A stretch of DNA of 64,000 nt from contig NZ_JASBQY010000012.1 in NCBI RefSeq assembly GCF_029960645.1, positions 49,327 to 113,326 of the forward strand. The letters run 5' to 3'. Position numbers and translations under genes: made by a program. Of this stretch, positions 29,150 through 37,713 are shown one piece after another. Within the stretch, counting starts at the first letter, position 1. Each line of letters begins with the position of its first letter. Source of the stretch: Arthrobacter sp. AL12. Lineage in GTDB: Bacteria > Actinomycetota > Actinomycetes > Actinomycetales > Micrococcaceae. The notes below the pieces were generated by a model, which did no database searches, had not been told where the DNA came from, and worked only from the letters and a program-made list of their open reading frames with translations.

Positions 29150-30378
29150 CGCATCACCCCACGTGGACGCGGGCGTCGGGCGGGATCCGTCTCGTGCTGC
29201 CGGATGATCTCCCGCACGACGGGAGGGGTGTCCCCGCGTCCCAGGAGAAGGTACCGCATCAGGTGGGCGAGGGGGTTCCCTTCAGACCATTCCCAATGAC
29301 GCCGGTGGTGTCCCTGAGTGCCAGCAGAATCGCGGCGATGGCGTTGGGGGCTGCGGGACTTTCCACCCGGAGGATGCGGTGGCCGTCGACGTCGACGCCG
29401 TGAACGTCGAGGGTCCCCTCGAAGTTGGACGGGTCGATGATGTCGATTTCGAGGAAGATGACGTCAGCGGTCCCGGGGACAGCGTTCTGGCCGCGCTGGT
29501 CCACCTCTTTCTCTGCGTATTCCGCGGGGTCGTCGGCCTGGCGGCGGTGGGCAATCAGGTTCAGTGCCCCGTCGTGGTCCAGTGAGTCGGCGATGAAGCG
29601 GCGGGCGGTGTCGTCGAACCTGATGATGTCCGCGCGCAGTTCCGTGGTCCGTGCGATCCGGGAGACCAGCGAGATCGCAATGATGCCCAGGATGAAGAAC
29701 CCCAGAGATGGCCAGTCCGTCGGGTTTCTCGATGACGTTCTCAGCCACCTGCTGCCCAGCAGATAGACGCTCATGATGGCCGCGGCCGTCGTCAGCAGCC
29801 GGCGGGTGAGCGGAAACGCAATCAGGGCGGGCCCGACGATATCCCCGAGGCCGCCACGCGAAGTCAGGTCCCCGGTCCAGGCGGCCATTGCGGCTGGGTT
29901 GTTGATGACCTCGACGATGCCGGCGAAGCCGTGGTGGTGGCGGCATTCAGGACCAGGAATACCGCCACCACCACGGCTTCGCTGAATCCGAGCAGGAAAA
30001 CGCCGCCCACGATGAGCAACAGCACCACCGTGATGAGTACGGCCTGGCCGTGCATGAACTCGGGGATGTAGGGATTCTCCAGCATGTGCACCGTGGCGTC
30101 CGCCGAGGAGAGCGTGATGGTGATGATCCAGGACGTGGCGACAAATCCGAGAAGGATCAGCACAAAGATCTTTCCAGGGTGGAGAAGTAGTCGACGCCGG
30201 TCAGGCACATGACCTTCCACCAGGCCTGCGGAACAGCGTGGTCTTCCGGGCTCTCCGGACCGACCACCGGCTGGAGACGATGCTTCAGCAGCCACCGCAC
30301 CAGTGGATTTCCGGTGTCGGACTCCGGCCGTGGCCGTCGCACCTCTGCCGGGATGGTTTGGTGGCCTGTACCGCTCAT
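29150..30378 (-). pseudogene. APC-family amino-acid permease with deletions and frameshifts
   Basis: The N-terminus reads [22 protein letters not shown], then jumps by deletion and frame change to [23 protein letters not shown] and [17 protein letters not shown]. It shifts again within a 20-bp inverted repeat and resumes with a cytosolic C-terminal domain (HDGALNLIAHRRQADD, DVHGVDVDGHRILRVESPAAPN, AIAAILLALRDTTGV). A last shift leads to NPLAHLMRYLLLGRGDTPPVVREI. About half of the membrane domain is missing. These large actinobacterial permeases are normally about 650 aa. Not functional. Confidence 0.8.
29924..29981. repeat. 20-bp perfect inverted repeat in the APC pseudogene
   Basis: Arms 29924-29943 and 29962-29981 are exact inverse copies (CGAAGCCGTGG...) around 18 nt. 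The frame of the permease changes here, so it probably arose from a template-switch error that duplicated part of the gene in inverse orientation. Confidence 0.65.
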
Positions 30379-30414
30379 AACGCTGGCGGCCCATGTCGAC
30401 GCGGTCTACAGCGG

Positions 30415-30675
30415 TCAGCCGTCATCCTGGTGGGTGGCGGCAGAATCGCCTCCACCCACTGTTTCCTCGGCAGCGGTTTCGCTTTCGGATATCCGGAAGG
30501 CGCTATTGGAGTGGTGTTCGTTCTTGTGGCGCGCTTCCTCCAAGTGATGCTCCAGCTTTTCCTCCGCCTGCCGCCGACGCTGCCCGACAGTGCGTATCTG
30601 CTGCGTCGTCGGCACTGCATGGGAATGCTGGTGCGGCCCACGGTCCTGCGCCGGCTCGTCGTGTTTCTCGCTCAT
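30415..30675 (-). CDS. Small charged hypothetical protein
   Basis: An 86-aa hydrophilic protein rich in His, Glu, Gln and Arg (for example [20 protein letters not shown], which could form a coiled coil). No domain is recognised. ATG 30675 has a moderate GGGATG stretch upstream. It lies between the broken permease and the GlsB-like gene on the same strand. Composition is compatible with an intrinsically disordered stress protein; it may also be spurious. Confidence 0.42.
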   Translation of the reverse strand: MSEKHDEPAQDRGPHQHSHAVPTTQQIRTVGQRRRQAEEKLEHHLEEARHKNEHHSNSAFRISESETAAEETVGGGDSAATHQDDG

Positions 30676-30816
30676 ATGGGCATCATCCCTTTGACCTTGA
30701 TTGTCATGAGATTGCCTGCGCTGTTTCCTATTTCTCTCCCCGGCCGGCTCGAGGGGGTGCCGGGCAAAGGGTCTTCTAGGTTGCCCTTGAGACTCCCACC
30801 GGCCGATAACCGAGCG

Positions 30817-31083
30817 TTACACCCTGCTCCGGCGTCCGGCGACGGCTCCGTAGACCAGCAACACGATGATGGCGCCGAGGATGGCGAGGAGCCAGGTCCG
30901 CAGGTCGAAGAAGTCGGCGAGACCTCCGCCGAAGATCAACGAACCAATCCAGCCGCCCAGGATTGCTCCCACGACGCCCAGAACCAGAGTGATCACCCAC
31001 CCGCCGCCTTGGCGGCCTGGAAGGATGGCCTTAGCGATCGCACCTGCGATGAGCCCCAGCAGAAGAAATCCGAGAATGCCCAT
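30817..31083 (-). CDS. GlsB/YeaQ/YmgE-family stress-response membrane protein
   Basis: An 88-aa protein with three membrane helices: MGILGFLLLGLIAGAIAKAI, WVITLVLGVVGAILGGWIG and WLLAILGAIIVLLVYGAV. The GRQGGGW loop is the family signature. Such transglycosylase-associated proteins are induced by envelope and general stress; their mechanism is unknown. ATG 31083 has AAAGGAAG upstream. Complete. Confidence 0.92.
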   Translation of the reverse strand: MGILGFLLLGLIAGAIAKAILPGRQGGGWVITLVLGVVGAILGGWIGSLIFGGGLADFFDLRTWLLAILGAIIVLLVYGAVAGRRSRV

Positions 31084-31449
31084 GACTGCACTTCCTTTGG
31101 TTTGGGGCCGTCGCGAGTCAGCGGCCGTATCAATGATTTAATCAGCATGCTTACGATTCCGCAATACCTGCCACTGGTGCGTGGTCAAACAAGCCGGTTC
31201 GGCCCTCCGGGACCGCGAGCTCCTCGACCTCGTGTCCCGGTGTGACGGGGAACCCGCCGTCCAGTTGCGCTGGCTGCAGACCCGGATGAAGCAGGCCGCC
31301 CCGCAGGCCCTGCTCGTAGCGCGCTAGGGTGCCGTGTTTCGGAAGGTGAACGCCAACCCAGCTCCAAGACCATCCGCTGCTCCGCAACGGCCCTTCTGAA
31401 GCCTCAAAAGGGCGGTTACGGAGCAACCGATGGGGGAGGAGGGGGCGCC
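31084..31449. other. Intergenic region with a short coding relic
   Basis: On the plus strand 31175-31326 reads VVKQAGSALRDRELLDLVSR, then QLRWLQTRMKQAAPQALLVAR and a stop. It looks like the C-terminal end of a helical ferritin-like or stress protein without its start. A GC hairpin near 31377-31430 (AACGGCCCTTCTGA / TCAAAAGGGCGGTT) could terminate transcripts from either side. Confidence 0.4.
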
Positions 31450-33666
31450 CTACTTAACCCCGGCGCCCGGCAGCGGCTCCGTCGCGCCCAGGGAGTCGGC
31501 GACGAAGGCGTAGTCCCAGGCGCGTTCCTTCCACTGCACGTAGCGGCCCGAGGCGCCGCCGTGGCCGCCCTCCATCTCGATCTTCATCACGATCGGCTCG
31601 CTGCCGGTGTTCAGTTCGCGCAGCCGCTGCACCCACTTGGCGGGCTCCACGTAGAGCACCCGCGTGTCATTGAACGAGGTGACCGCCGCGATCTTGGGGT
31701 AGGCCACCGCGCGGACGTTCTCGTACGGGGTGTAGGACTTCATGTACTCGTACACGGCGCGGTCGGTGATCGGGTTGCCCCATTCCTCCCACTCCAGCGC
31801 GGAGAGCGGCAGCTCGGGATCCAGGATGGTGGTCAGGGCGTCCACGAACGGGACGGCGGCCACAATGGCCGCGTACTTCTCCGGCGCCTGGTTGGCGACG
31901 GCGCCCATCAGCAGGCCGCCGGCCGAGCCGCCCATGGCCGCGATCCGGGCCGGGTCCACCCAGCCGGACTGCGCCAGCCAGTCGGTGGCGGCGATGAAGT
32001 CCGTGAAGGTGTTCTTCTTCTGCAGCTTCTTGCCGGTGTCGTACCAGTGCCGGCCCAGTTCCCCGCCGCCGCGGATGTGCGCGATCACAAACACGATGCC
32101 CCGGTCCAGCAGGGACAGCCGCGGGATCCCGAAGCTGGGGTCCATGCTCATCTCGTAGGAGCCGTAGCCGTACACCAGCCCCGCCGCCGTCGAGTCCCGG
32201 ACCACCGAGGCGTGCCGCAGCACGGAGAGCGGGATGCGGGTCCCGTCGGATGCCTCCGCCCACTCGCGGGTGGCGACGTAGTCCGCGGCGGAGTAACCGC
32301 CCAGCACCGGGCTTTCCTTGCGCAGCAGCAGCTCCCCGGCGGGTTGTTCCGCGGTGGGCAGCACAAAGTCATAGACCCGGGACGGGGTGAAGTAGGAGGT
32401 GTAGCCCATCCGGATCACGGGGGCCGCGTAGTCGGACCCGGCCACGCCCGCGGTGTAGAGCTCCTCCTCGAAGGCCGGCTCCACCGGCGCGCCCTGCTCC
32501 GGCGTGCCCAGCCCGGCCAGCGGCAGGACCTGCACCCGCTCGATCGTGTCCTTGCGGACCGAGACCACCAGATGCGTGGAGGTGACGCCGGCGCCGTTGA
32601 CCCGCACCTGGTCGGAGTGCTCGACGACGGTGGTCCAGTGCTGCTCGGCGAGCGGCTTTTTGAGCTCGGCCGGGTCCAGCAGCGAGACCATGGAGTTGAT
32701 GGCGTCCCTGTTGTGGGTCAGCACGATCGCCTCGGCCTGCGTCCCGGCGGCGTCGGTGAGCAGGAACGGCTCTGCCTCGTAAAGGATGCGCTCGTCCCGG
32801 GAGATCACGGTGGCCAGCCCGGCGTCGGGCGCGTCGAAGCGCAGCAGCCGGGTCTCGCTGAACTCGGAACACCCGATGCCCAGCACCAGGTGGCGCCGGT
32901 CGGCGGAGAGCTCGAAGCCCAGCCACATGGCGACGTCGTCCTCCTGGTAGATGACCTCGTCCCCCTCGACGGGCGTGCCGAGCACGTGGGACTTCACCTG
33001 GTAGGGCCGCCAGGCGTCGTCCACCACGGTGTAGAAGATCCGGGTGCCGTCGGGGGAGAAGGAGATGCCGTAGAAGATGTTCTCGATCACGTCGGGCAGG
33101 AGTTCCCCGGTCCGCAGGTCCTTGATCCGCAGCGTGAATCGCTCGTCCCCGGCGTTGTCCACGGCGTAGGCGTAGAGGTTCCCGTCGATGGTCACGGCGG
33201 CCCCGCCGACGGCGAAGAACGGCTTGCCCTCGGCCTCGACGTTGCAGTCCAGCAGGATCTCCTCGCCCGGAACCTCGACGCCGACCTCGACGGCGGGTGG
33301 CGTCCAGTCGGCGACGCGGTCCCCGGTGTCCCGGGCCCGGACGCGGCACTGGATGCCGTATTCCTTGCCTTCCACCGAGCGGGTGTAGTACCACCAGCCG
33401 TCCTTGCGGTTGGGTACGGAGAGGTCCGTCTCCTGGGTGCGGCCCTTGATCTCGCCGAAGATGGCCTCGCGCAGCGGCTCCTGGTGGGCGGTCACGGCCT
33501 CCTGGTAGTCGTTCTCGGCCTTGAGGAGTTCCACGACCTCGGCGGATTCCTTGTCCCGCAGCCACTCGTAGTTGTCCTCGAAGGCATCACCGTGGTGCGT
33601 GCGGAGGGCGGGGATCTTCTTGGCAACCGGGGGCTGCGGGGACGGCTGCACGGGAGTCTGGGTCAT
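31450..33666 (-). CDS. ptrB: Oligopeptidase B (S9A serine peptidase)
   Basis: Cytosolic serine peptidase cleaving peptides up to about 30 residues after Arg or Lys. The 738-aa length, an N-terminal beta-propeller (HGDAFEDNYEWLRDKES, GWWYYTRSVEGKEY) and an alpha/beta-hydrolase C-terminal domain fit the family. The catalytic Ser is in GGSAGGLLMG (about residue 580), the Asp in TSFNDTRVLY, and the His in GGHGG (about 701). HIRGGGELGR upstream is the conserved oxyanion region. ATG 33666 gives the expected N-terminus. Complete and probably housekeeping. Confidence 0.95.
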   Translation of the reverse strand: MTQTPVQPSPQPPVAKKIPALRTHHGDAFEDNYEWLRDKESAEVVELLKAENDYQEAVTAHQEPLREAIFGEIKGRTQETDLSVPNRKDGWWYYTRSVEGKEYGIQCRVRARDTGDRVADWTPPAVEVGVEVPGEEILLDCNVEAEGKPFFAVGGAAVTIDGNLYAYAVDNAGDERFTLRIKDLRTGELLPDVIENIFYGISFSPDGTRIFYTVVDDAWRPYQVKSHVLGTPVEGDEVIYQEDDVAMWLGFELSADRRHLVLGIGCSEFSETRLLRFDAPDAGLATVISRDERILYEAEPFLLTDAAGTQAEAIVLTHNRDAINSMVSLLDPAELKKPLAEQHWTTVVEHSDQVRVNGAGVTSTHLVVSVRKDTIERVQVLPLAGLGTPEQGAPVEPAFEEELYTAGVAGSDYAAPVIRMGYTSYFTPSRVYDFVLPTAEQPAGELLLRKESPVLGGYSAADYVATREWAEASDGTRIPLSVLRHASVVRDSTAAGLVYGYGSYEMSMDPSFGIPRLSLLDRGIVFVIAHIRGGGELGRHWYDTGKKLQKKNTFTDFIAATDWLAQSGWVDPARIAAMGGSAGGLLMGAVANQAPEKYAAIVAAVPFVDALTTILDPELPLSALEWEEWGNPITDRAVYEYMKSYTPYENVRAVAYPKIAAVTSFNDTRVLYVEPAKWVQRLRELNTGSEPIVMKIEMEGGHGGASGRYVQWKERAWDYAFVADSLGATEPLPGAGVK

Positions 33667-33740
33667 GGACCCAATCTACCGCCCGGGGAGGGGGAGTCCG
33701 CCACCAGCCGGGGCCACCCGGCCGCGGCCCGCGCAGCGTC

Positions 33741-34823
33741 TCAGTTCCCGTTCTGCAGCCCGTTCGCGGCGACGTACTCGGCCAGGGTGCCGGAGGCCAG
33801 CGCGGCGGCCACGGCGGCGGTCGCGGCGGGGTTCTGCAGGATGATGGACTGCCCGTCCCGGCTGAATCCCGTGCCGGCGGTGGGGAGGGTGAAGAACACG
33901 GCGTTGCCCGGGGACGTGCCGCGCAGGCTGAACGCCAGCTGTTCCAGCGTCTCCACCGTGAGCGCCGGGGACACCGTGACATGGGGGAGGACGGTCTGCA
34001 CCAGCTGCTTCACGGTGCCCCGGTCCGACAGCCCGCCCTCGGCGGCCATCTTGGCCATCACGGCCTTGAGGAAGGTCTGCTGGTTCCGGACCCGCTGGTA
34101 GTCCCCGTCGGAGAAGGCGTGGCGCTCGCGGACAAAGGCCAGCGCCTGCAGCCCGTTGAGCCGGTTCACCCCCGGCGGGAAATACACAAAGTCGTCGACG
34201 GTCCCCTGAAAGCCTCGTGGGATATTGACGTCCACCCCGCCGAGCGCATCGGTCAGGGCGGCGAAGCCCTCGAAGTCCAGCATCACGGTGTGGGTGATGG
34301 GCTGGCCCAGCAGGGCCTCCACGGTCCGCGTCATGAGCGGCAGTCCGCCGAGCTCCAGCCCGGCGTTGACCTTGGCCGCGCCGTAGCCGGGGACGTCCAC
34401 CCAGACGTCGCGCATGATGGAGATGCCGTAGATGCTCTGTCGGTCCGCCGGGAGATGGAGGAGGACCAGGGCGTCCCCGCGCTGGTCCGACGTGGCGCCG
34501 GACGCCGCGGCGGCCCGGGCATTGACCCGGCTGTCGCTGCCCACCAGCAGGATGTTAAGCGCGGTGGGCGGCGGATCCGGGGTCGGGGTCGGGGTGGGTT
34601 CCGGGGCGGGTTCGGGCGTGGTTGGCCCCGGTGCCGGGGCGGAGGTCTGCGCCGGGGACGCGGTTTCGGTGCGCGGCTGGTTCAGCAGGAACGCGGCGAC
34701 GGCGGCGGCGAGGACCACCAGCCCGGCAATGATGGCGATGGCAATGGTGCGGCGGCGGTGCAATCCGCCCGGTGCCGCGGCGGGGCCTGCGGCTGCTTCT
34801 GCTGGTTCCGGCGACGTTCCCAT
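33741..34823 (-). CDS. LytR-CpsA-Psr (LCP) family cell-envelope transferase
   Basis: Membrane-anchored enzyme that transfers polyprenyl-linked glycopolymers to peptidoglycan. In the 360-aa chain, residues about 25-47 form one transmembrane helix, followed by a Pro/Thr-rich spacer. The LCP domain begins at NILLVGSDSR (about 90) and includes DALVLLHLP, SIMRDVWVDVPG, KVNAGLELGG, the DALGGVDVNIP motif and ALAFVRERHAFSDGDYQRVRN with its phosphate-binding arginines. It is next to the tyrosine phosphatase on the same strand and near exopolysaccharide genes. It may anchor that polymer. Confidence 0.93.
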   Translation of the reverse strand: MGTSPEPAEAAAGPAAAPGGLHRRRTIAIAIIAGLVVLAAAVAAFLLNQPRTETASPAQTSAPAPGPTTPEPAPEPTPTPTPDPPPTALNILLVGSDSRVNARAAAASGATSDQRGDALVLLHLPADRQSIYGISIMRDVWVDVPGYGAAKVNAGLELGGLPLMTRTVEALLGQPITHTVMLDFEGFAALTDALGGVDVNIPRGFQGTVDDFVYFPPGVNRLNGLQALAFVRERHAFSDGDYQRVRNQQTFLKAVMAKMAAEGGLSDRGTVKQLVQTVLPHVTVSPALTVETLEQLAFSLRGTSPGNAVFFTLPTAGTGFSRDGQSIILQNPAATAAVAAALASGTLAEYVAANGLQNGN

Positions 34824-34882
34824 GGCCGGACATTACCACCGCGCTGCGTCAAATAGTGCTGGCGGCGCAGAGGCAGATTCGG

Positions 34883-35473
34883 TCAGCCGTGCTGGCGGGC
34901 GAACCGCAGGATGGTGAGGATGGCCGGGGCCAGCTCGTCCTCCATCTGGTTGTAGAACTCCTGGCCGCGCCGGTAGGGGTCCACCACGTCGTTGTCGGCG
35001 GCCTCCGGCGCCAGCGACAGGTGCCGCACGGACGCTGCCCGGGCCGGGAGTTCCCGCCAGAACGCGGGAAGGTCGACGACGGCGGACGGCGCGTCGCGCT
35101 GTTCGAGGACCTGCAGCATCCGGGCAAACTCGCGGATGGTGAAGGTGCGCTTCAGCAGGGACGCATCCATCTGCATCACAGCACCGCGGTGTTTGGCGGT
35201 CATCGCCAGCACCAGGTCAGACTCCCGGAGGATTTTGGGCGTCAGCAGCCGGGCCGCAAAATCATCCGGGGTCCCGCCGTAGGTCCTGATGATCTCGGCC
35301 GAGGGCGGCTGGATCGGATCTCCCACCATGGCCCGGGTTCCGGCGCTGCTCACAACAAAGGCGCCGGGCTGGACCTGGTCCAGGCCGGTCTGCAGCAGGC
35401 GCTCGGCGACCGGTGAGCGGCAGATGTTGCCGGTGCAGACCGTCAGGATGCGGACGGGGTGGGGCGCTTCCAA
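34883..35473 (-). CDS. Low-molecular-weight protein-tyrosine phosphatase
   Basis: A 196-aa phosphatase with the active-site loop VCTGNICRSP, i.e. Cys13-x5-Arg19, and the general-acid Asp in DNDVVDPYRRG near the C-terminus. Such Wzb-type enzymes dephosphorylate BY-kinases that control polysaccharide chain length. The BY-kinase gene at 37714 is the likely partner. TTG 35473 follows GGGAAAA and gives the expected start; no ATG is available close by. Confidence 0.92.
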   Translation of the reverse strand: MEAPHPVRILTVCTGNICRSPVAERLLQTGLDQVQPGAFVVSSAGTRAMVGDPIQPPSAEIIRTYGGTPDDFAARLLTPKILRESDLVLAMTAKHRGAVMQMDASLLKRTFTIREFARMLQVLEQRDAPSAVVDLPAFWRELPARAASVRHLSLAPEAADNDVVDPYRRGQEFYNQMEDELAPAILTILRFARQHG

Positions 35474-35606
35474 GGTTTTCCCAACTTCCGGTAGCGAGAC
35501 TCGTGGCTGTGGCGTGGCTTTCGAGTCTAGCCGGGGCGGGCGCTACGGGTCCCTTTAGGGAGATAGGGCTGCTTTCTGTCGTTCTTGAAAATAAAGCATC
35601 TTGATA

Positions 35607-35635
35607 TTGAAGATTCACGCTTTTCTGCGTACAGT
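35607..35635 (+). promoter_or_regulatory. Candidate promoter of the Tat-type secreted protein gene
   Basis: TTGAAG (35607-35612) and TACAGT (35630-35635) are separated by 17 bp, in an AT-rich patch that contrasts with its surroundings, 78 bp before ATG 35713. Confidence 0.5.
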
Positions 35636-35712
35636 CGTCAGAGGTTGCCGACACGCTCGGCAGGAGCTGGCCCCATGGGGGGGTTCGCCGCACAAGAACT
35701 TGGGGTAAAACG

Positions 35713-36270
35713 ATGTCGGAGACAAAGAGCCTGGCCGCACCGAGAGCCACTTTCGACCGCCGGGCTGTTGTTAAGGGCGCCGCATGGAGCGTGCCGGTTA
35801 TCGCGGCCGCTATTGCAGCGCCGGCCGCGGCGGCGTCGGCGCGGACCGCGACAATCACCCTTGATGGGGACGGCTCGACGGTACAATACGCACCAACAAA
35901 AACTGCAGGCACAGTGAGGAGCGGAACTGCTCCGACTGGCTTCACGATCCATAACACCCCTGGTGCTATCAGCGGCAACTATGTCGTGACAATTACGATC
36001 GCTCGCTCGTCAAGTTCCACGCCCGGCATCGGATTCGGAATCAACGAAGGATCTGTGGCGGGCGCCGGATCGTACAAACAAAATGTCCGTACAATCACTT
36101 ACAACGTCCCCGTCTCGGTTGCCGGTGGGGCAACCCAGAGCTTTACTTTCGGGTCCTATTCGCACGATGCAACCAATGGTCCCGGTGGCACTTACACCAT
36201 GACCGTGACCATTGGTTTCCCTAGCAACAGTGCGAGTGCTTCCTCCACTGCGGGCCTCAGGCTGGCATAA
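35713..36270 (+). CDS. Exported protein with Tat-like signal peptide
   Basis: A 185-aa protein. DRRAVVKGAAWSVPVIAAA followed by an Ala-rich stretch is a twin-arginine-type signal common in actinobacterial secreted proteins. The mature part is Thr/Ser/Gly-rich and probably all beta (ATITLDGDGSTVQY, GNYVVTITIARS, TYNVPVSVAGG, YTMTVTIGFPS). It has no cysteine and no anchor. No named family. It precedes the kinase-like/PqqD gene by 174 bp on the same strand and could belong to the same transcription unit. Confidence 0.75.
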   Translation: MSETKSLAAPRATFDRRAVVKGAAWSVPVIAAAIAAPAAAASARTATITLDGDGSTVQYAPTKTAGTVRSGTAPTGFTIHNTPGAISGNYVVTITIARSSSSTPGIGFGINEGSVAGAGSYKQNVRTITYNVPVSVAGGATQSFTFGSYSHDATNGPGGTYTMTVTIGFPSNSASASSTAGLRLA

Positions 36271-36444
36271 AACTCTCAAGCCGCCAAGCTCGGGGGCAGT
36301 GGGTTTAAGCAGTGATCTAATGTGTCCTTGCGTCGGATATCTTTGGAAGAGCCATTTTCGTATCGCGCCTCGTGGCTGGCGGGCACAGGGCGGACGTCGC
36401 CGATCGTCCGTACGTGCGCCGGATCATGGGGGAGCGGGTTGAAG

Positions 36445-37629
36445 GTGTCAAGGGACTTGAACATTGACGTGCTGGAAACGCATTTTGTTGTTCGTTGGGC
36501 TTCAGCCGTGACGCCTGATCAGCAGGAGTCAATGGCACAGGCCTGGCGCCGGTGCCTCACAGACAAGCAAGGCTCCCTGATGTGGGAAACGACGCATCAC
36601 CCCTTTAGCATGCACTTCACGGCATCCGTTTTCTTCAGGTCAAGAATCCCTAACGGTGGCGTGCTGCACCTTGGCTCGGACACATTCGAGGGCTTGGCCG
36701 AAGCCGTGACATCGGAGGTTACGGTTGCTGCCATCCTGGAACGCGCCGGCGAACTGACCATGCTCCATGCATGCGGCGTTGCGGACTCCGACGGCGCTGT
36801 TGTTGCATTGGTCGCCAAGTCCGGGACGGGTAAGACTACGGCCTCTTCCCAGCTTGCGCGAACCTTCGGCTATATAACAGACGAAACAGTAGCTATCCGA
36901 CCCGATGGGTCGGTCGTGCCGTACCCGAAGCCGCTGTCCGTTAAACAGACAACGCCGGGTGCCGCCAAATTGCAGGTAGGCCCGGACGAGTTGGGCCTGC
37001 GAGTTGCGCCGGACAATCCCCGCATTGCGGCCATCGCGCTGCTAGACAGGGTTTCAGGCGGTAACCACCAATGGCCCGTCATCGAACCGGTCCCATTGGT
37101 GGAGGCAGTGCTGGCGCTAATTCCGGACACGTCCTCCCAGGCCGAAGTGGTCCAGCCGCTTCAGTCGCTCTGCAGGCTGATCGACAGCGTGGGCGGAGTG
37201 TTCAGGGTCAGCTATTCGGAAGCGGCCGACCTGACGGACAGCCTGGCGCCGCTTTTCCTCGCGGCGTCGGTCGAGTTACCGGAGGCCGGCCGGGAGTGGT
37301 CGCCTGCTATGGGGGCTCCGGGAGCGGAGCAACCCACTGACCCTGCCGGCGCAGAACCACTCGATTCAATCCCCGCGGGCTGGTTGCAGAGGACCGACGC
37401 CGTTGACGCGGTGGAGATCGGCGGGGACCTCCTGGTCCTAACGGAAACCGAACTCACCAGGCTCAGCGGCATCGGACCCATCATCTGGCAGACGGCCCAG
37501 GGTCCCGTCTCAATGGAGACTTTGGTGGGCAGGATCGAAGCCCTGCATGGACTGACCGAGGGCTATGAAGCGCTGCTCGATGCGGCCGTTGACGGGCTGG
37601 TCAGCCAGGGACTGCTCCTGCGGGGTTAA
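36445..37629 (+). CDS. HPr-kinase-like ATPase fused to a PqqD-like domain
   Basis: A 394-aa protein. Residues about 110-250 resemble the HPr kinase/phosphorylase-type P-loop domain (LTMLHACGVADSDGAVVALV, Walker A AKSGTGKTTASSQL, then GYITDETVAI). The last about 85 residues match PqqD (VEIGGDLLVLTETELTRLSG, IIWQTAQGPVSMETLVGRI, VDGLVSQGLLLRG). GTG 36445 lies about 10 nt after GGGGGAG; longer starts lack similarity. Such fusions occur near peptide-modification and polysaccharide loci. Here it is followed 84 bp later by the BY-kinase gene. The phosphorylation target is unknown. Confidence 0.78.
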   Translation: MSRDLNIDVLETHFVVRWASAVTPDQQESMAQAWRRCLTDKQGSLMWETTHHPFSMHFTASVFFRSRIPNGGVLHLGSDTFEGLAEAVTSEVTVAAILERAGELTMLHACGVADSDGAVVALVAKSGTGKTTASSQLARTFGYITDETVAIRPDGSVVPYPKPLSVKQTTPGAAKLQVGPDELGLRVAPDNPRIAAIALLDRVSGGNHQWPVIEPVPLVEAVLALIPDTSSQAEVVQPLQSLCRLIDSVGGVFRVSYSEAADLTDSLAPLFLAASVELPEAGREWSPAMGAPGAEQPTDPAGAEPLDSIPAGWLQRTDAVDAVEIGGDLLVLTETELTRLSGIGPIIWQTAQGPVSMETLVGRIEALHGLTEGYEALLDAAVDGLVSQGLLLRG

Positions 37630-37713
37630 TATGCACAACAACGCGGTCGCTGTACCGTACAGTAAATTTTCGTGTGGGTCGCTGGGGCCAGGCACGGGGG
37701 AGAGGACCTAAGC

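Noticed and set aside
31561..34101. 846-codon open frame opposite oligopeptidase B
   Set aside because: Antisense of a well-conserved peptidase; composition is typical of a shadow frame and no motif is present.
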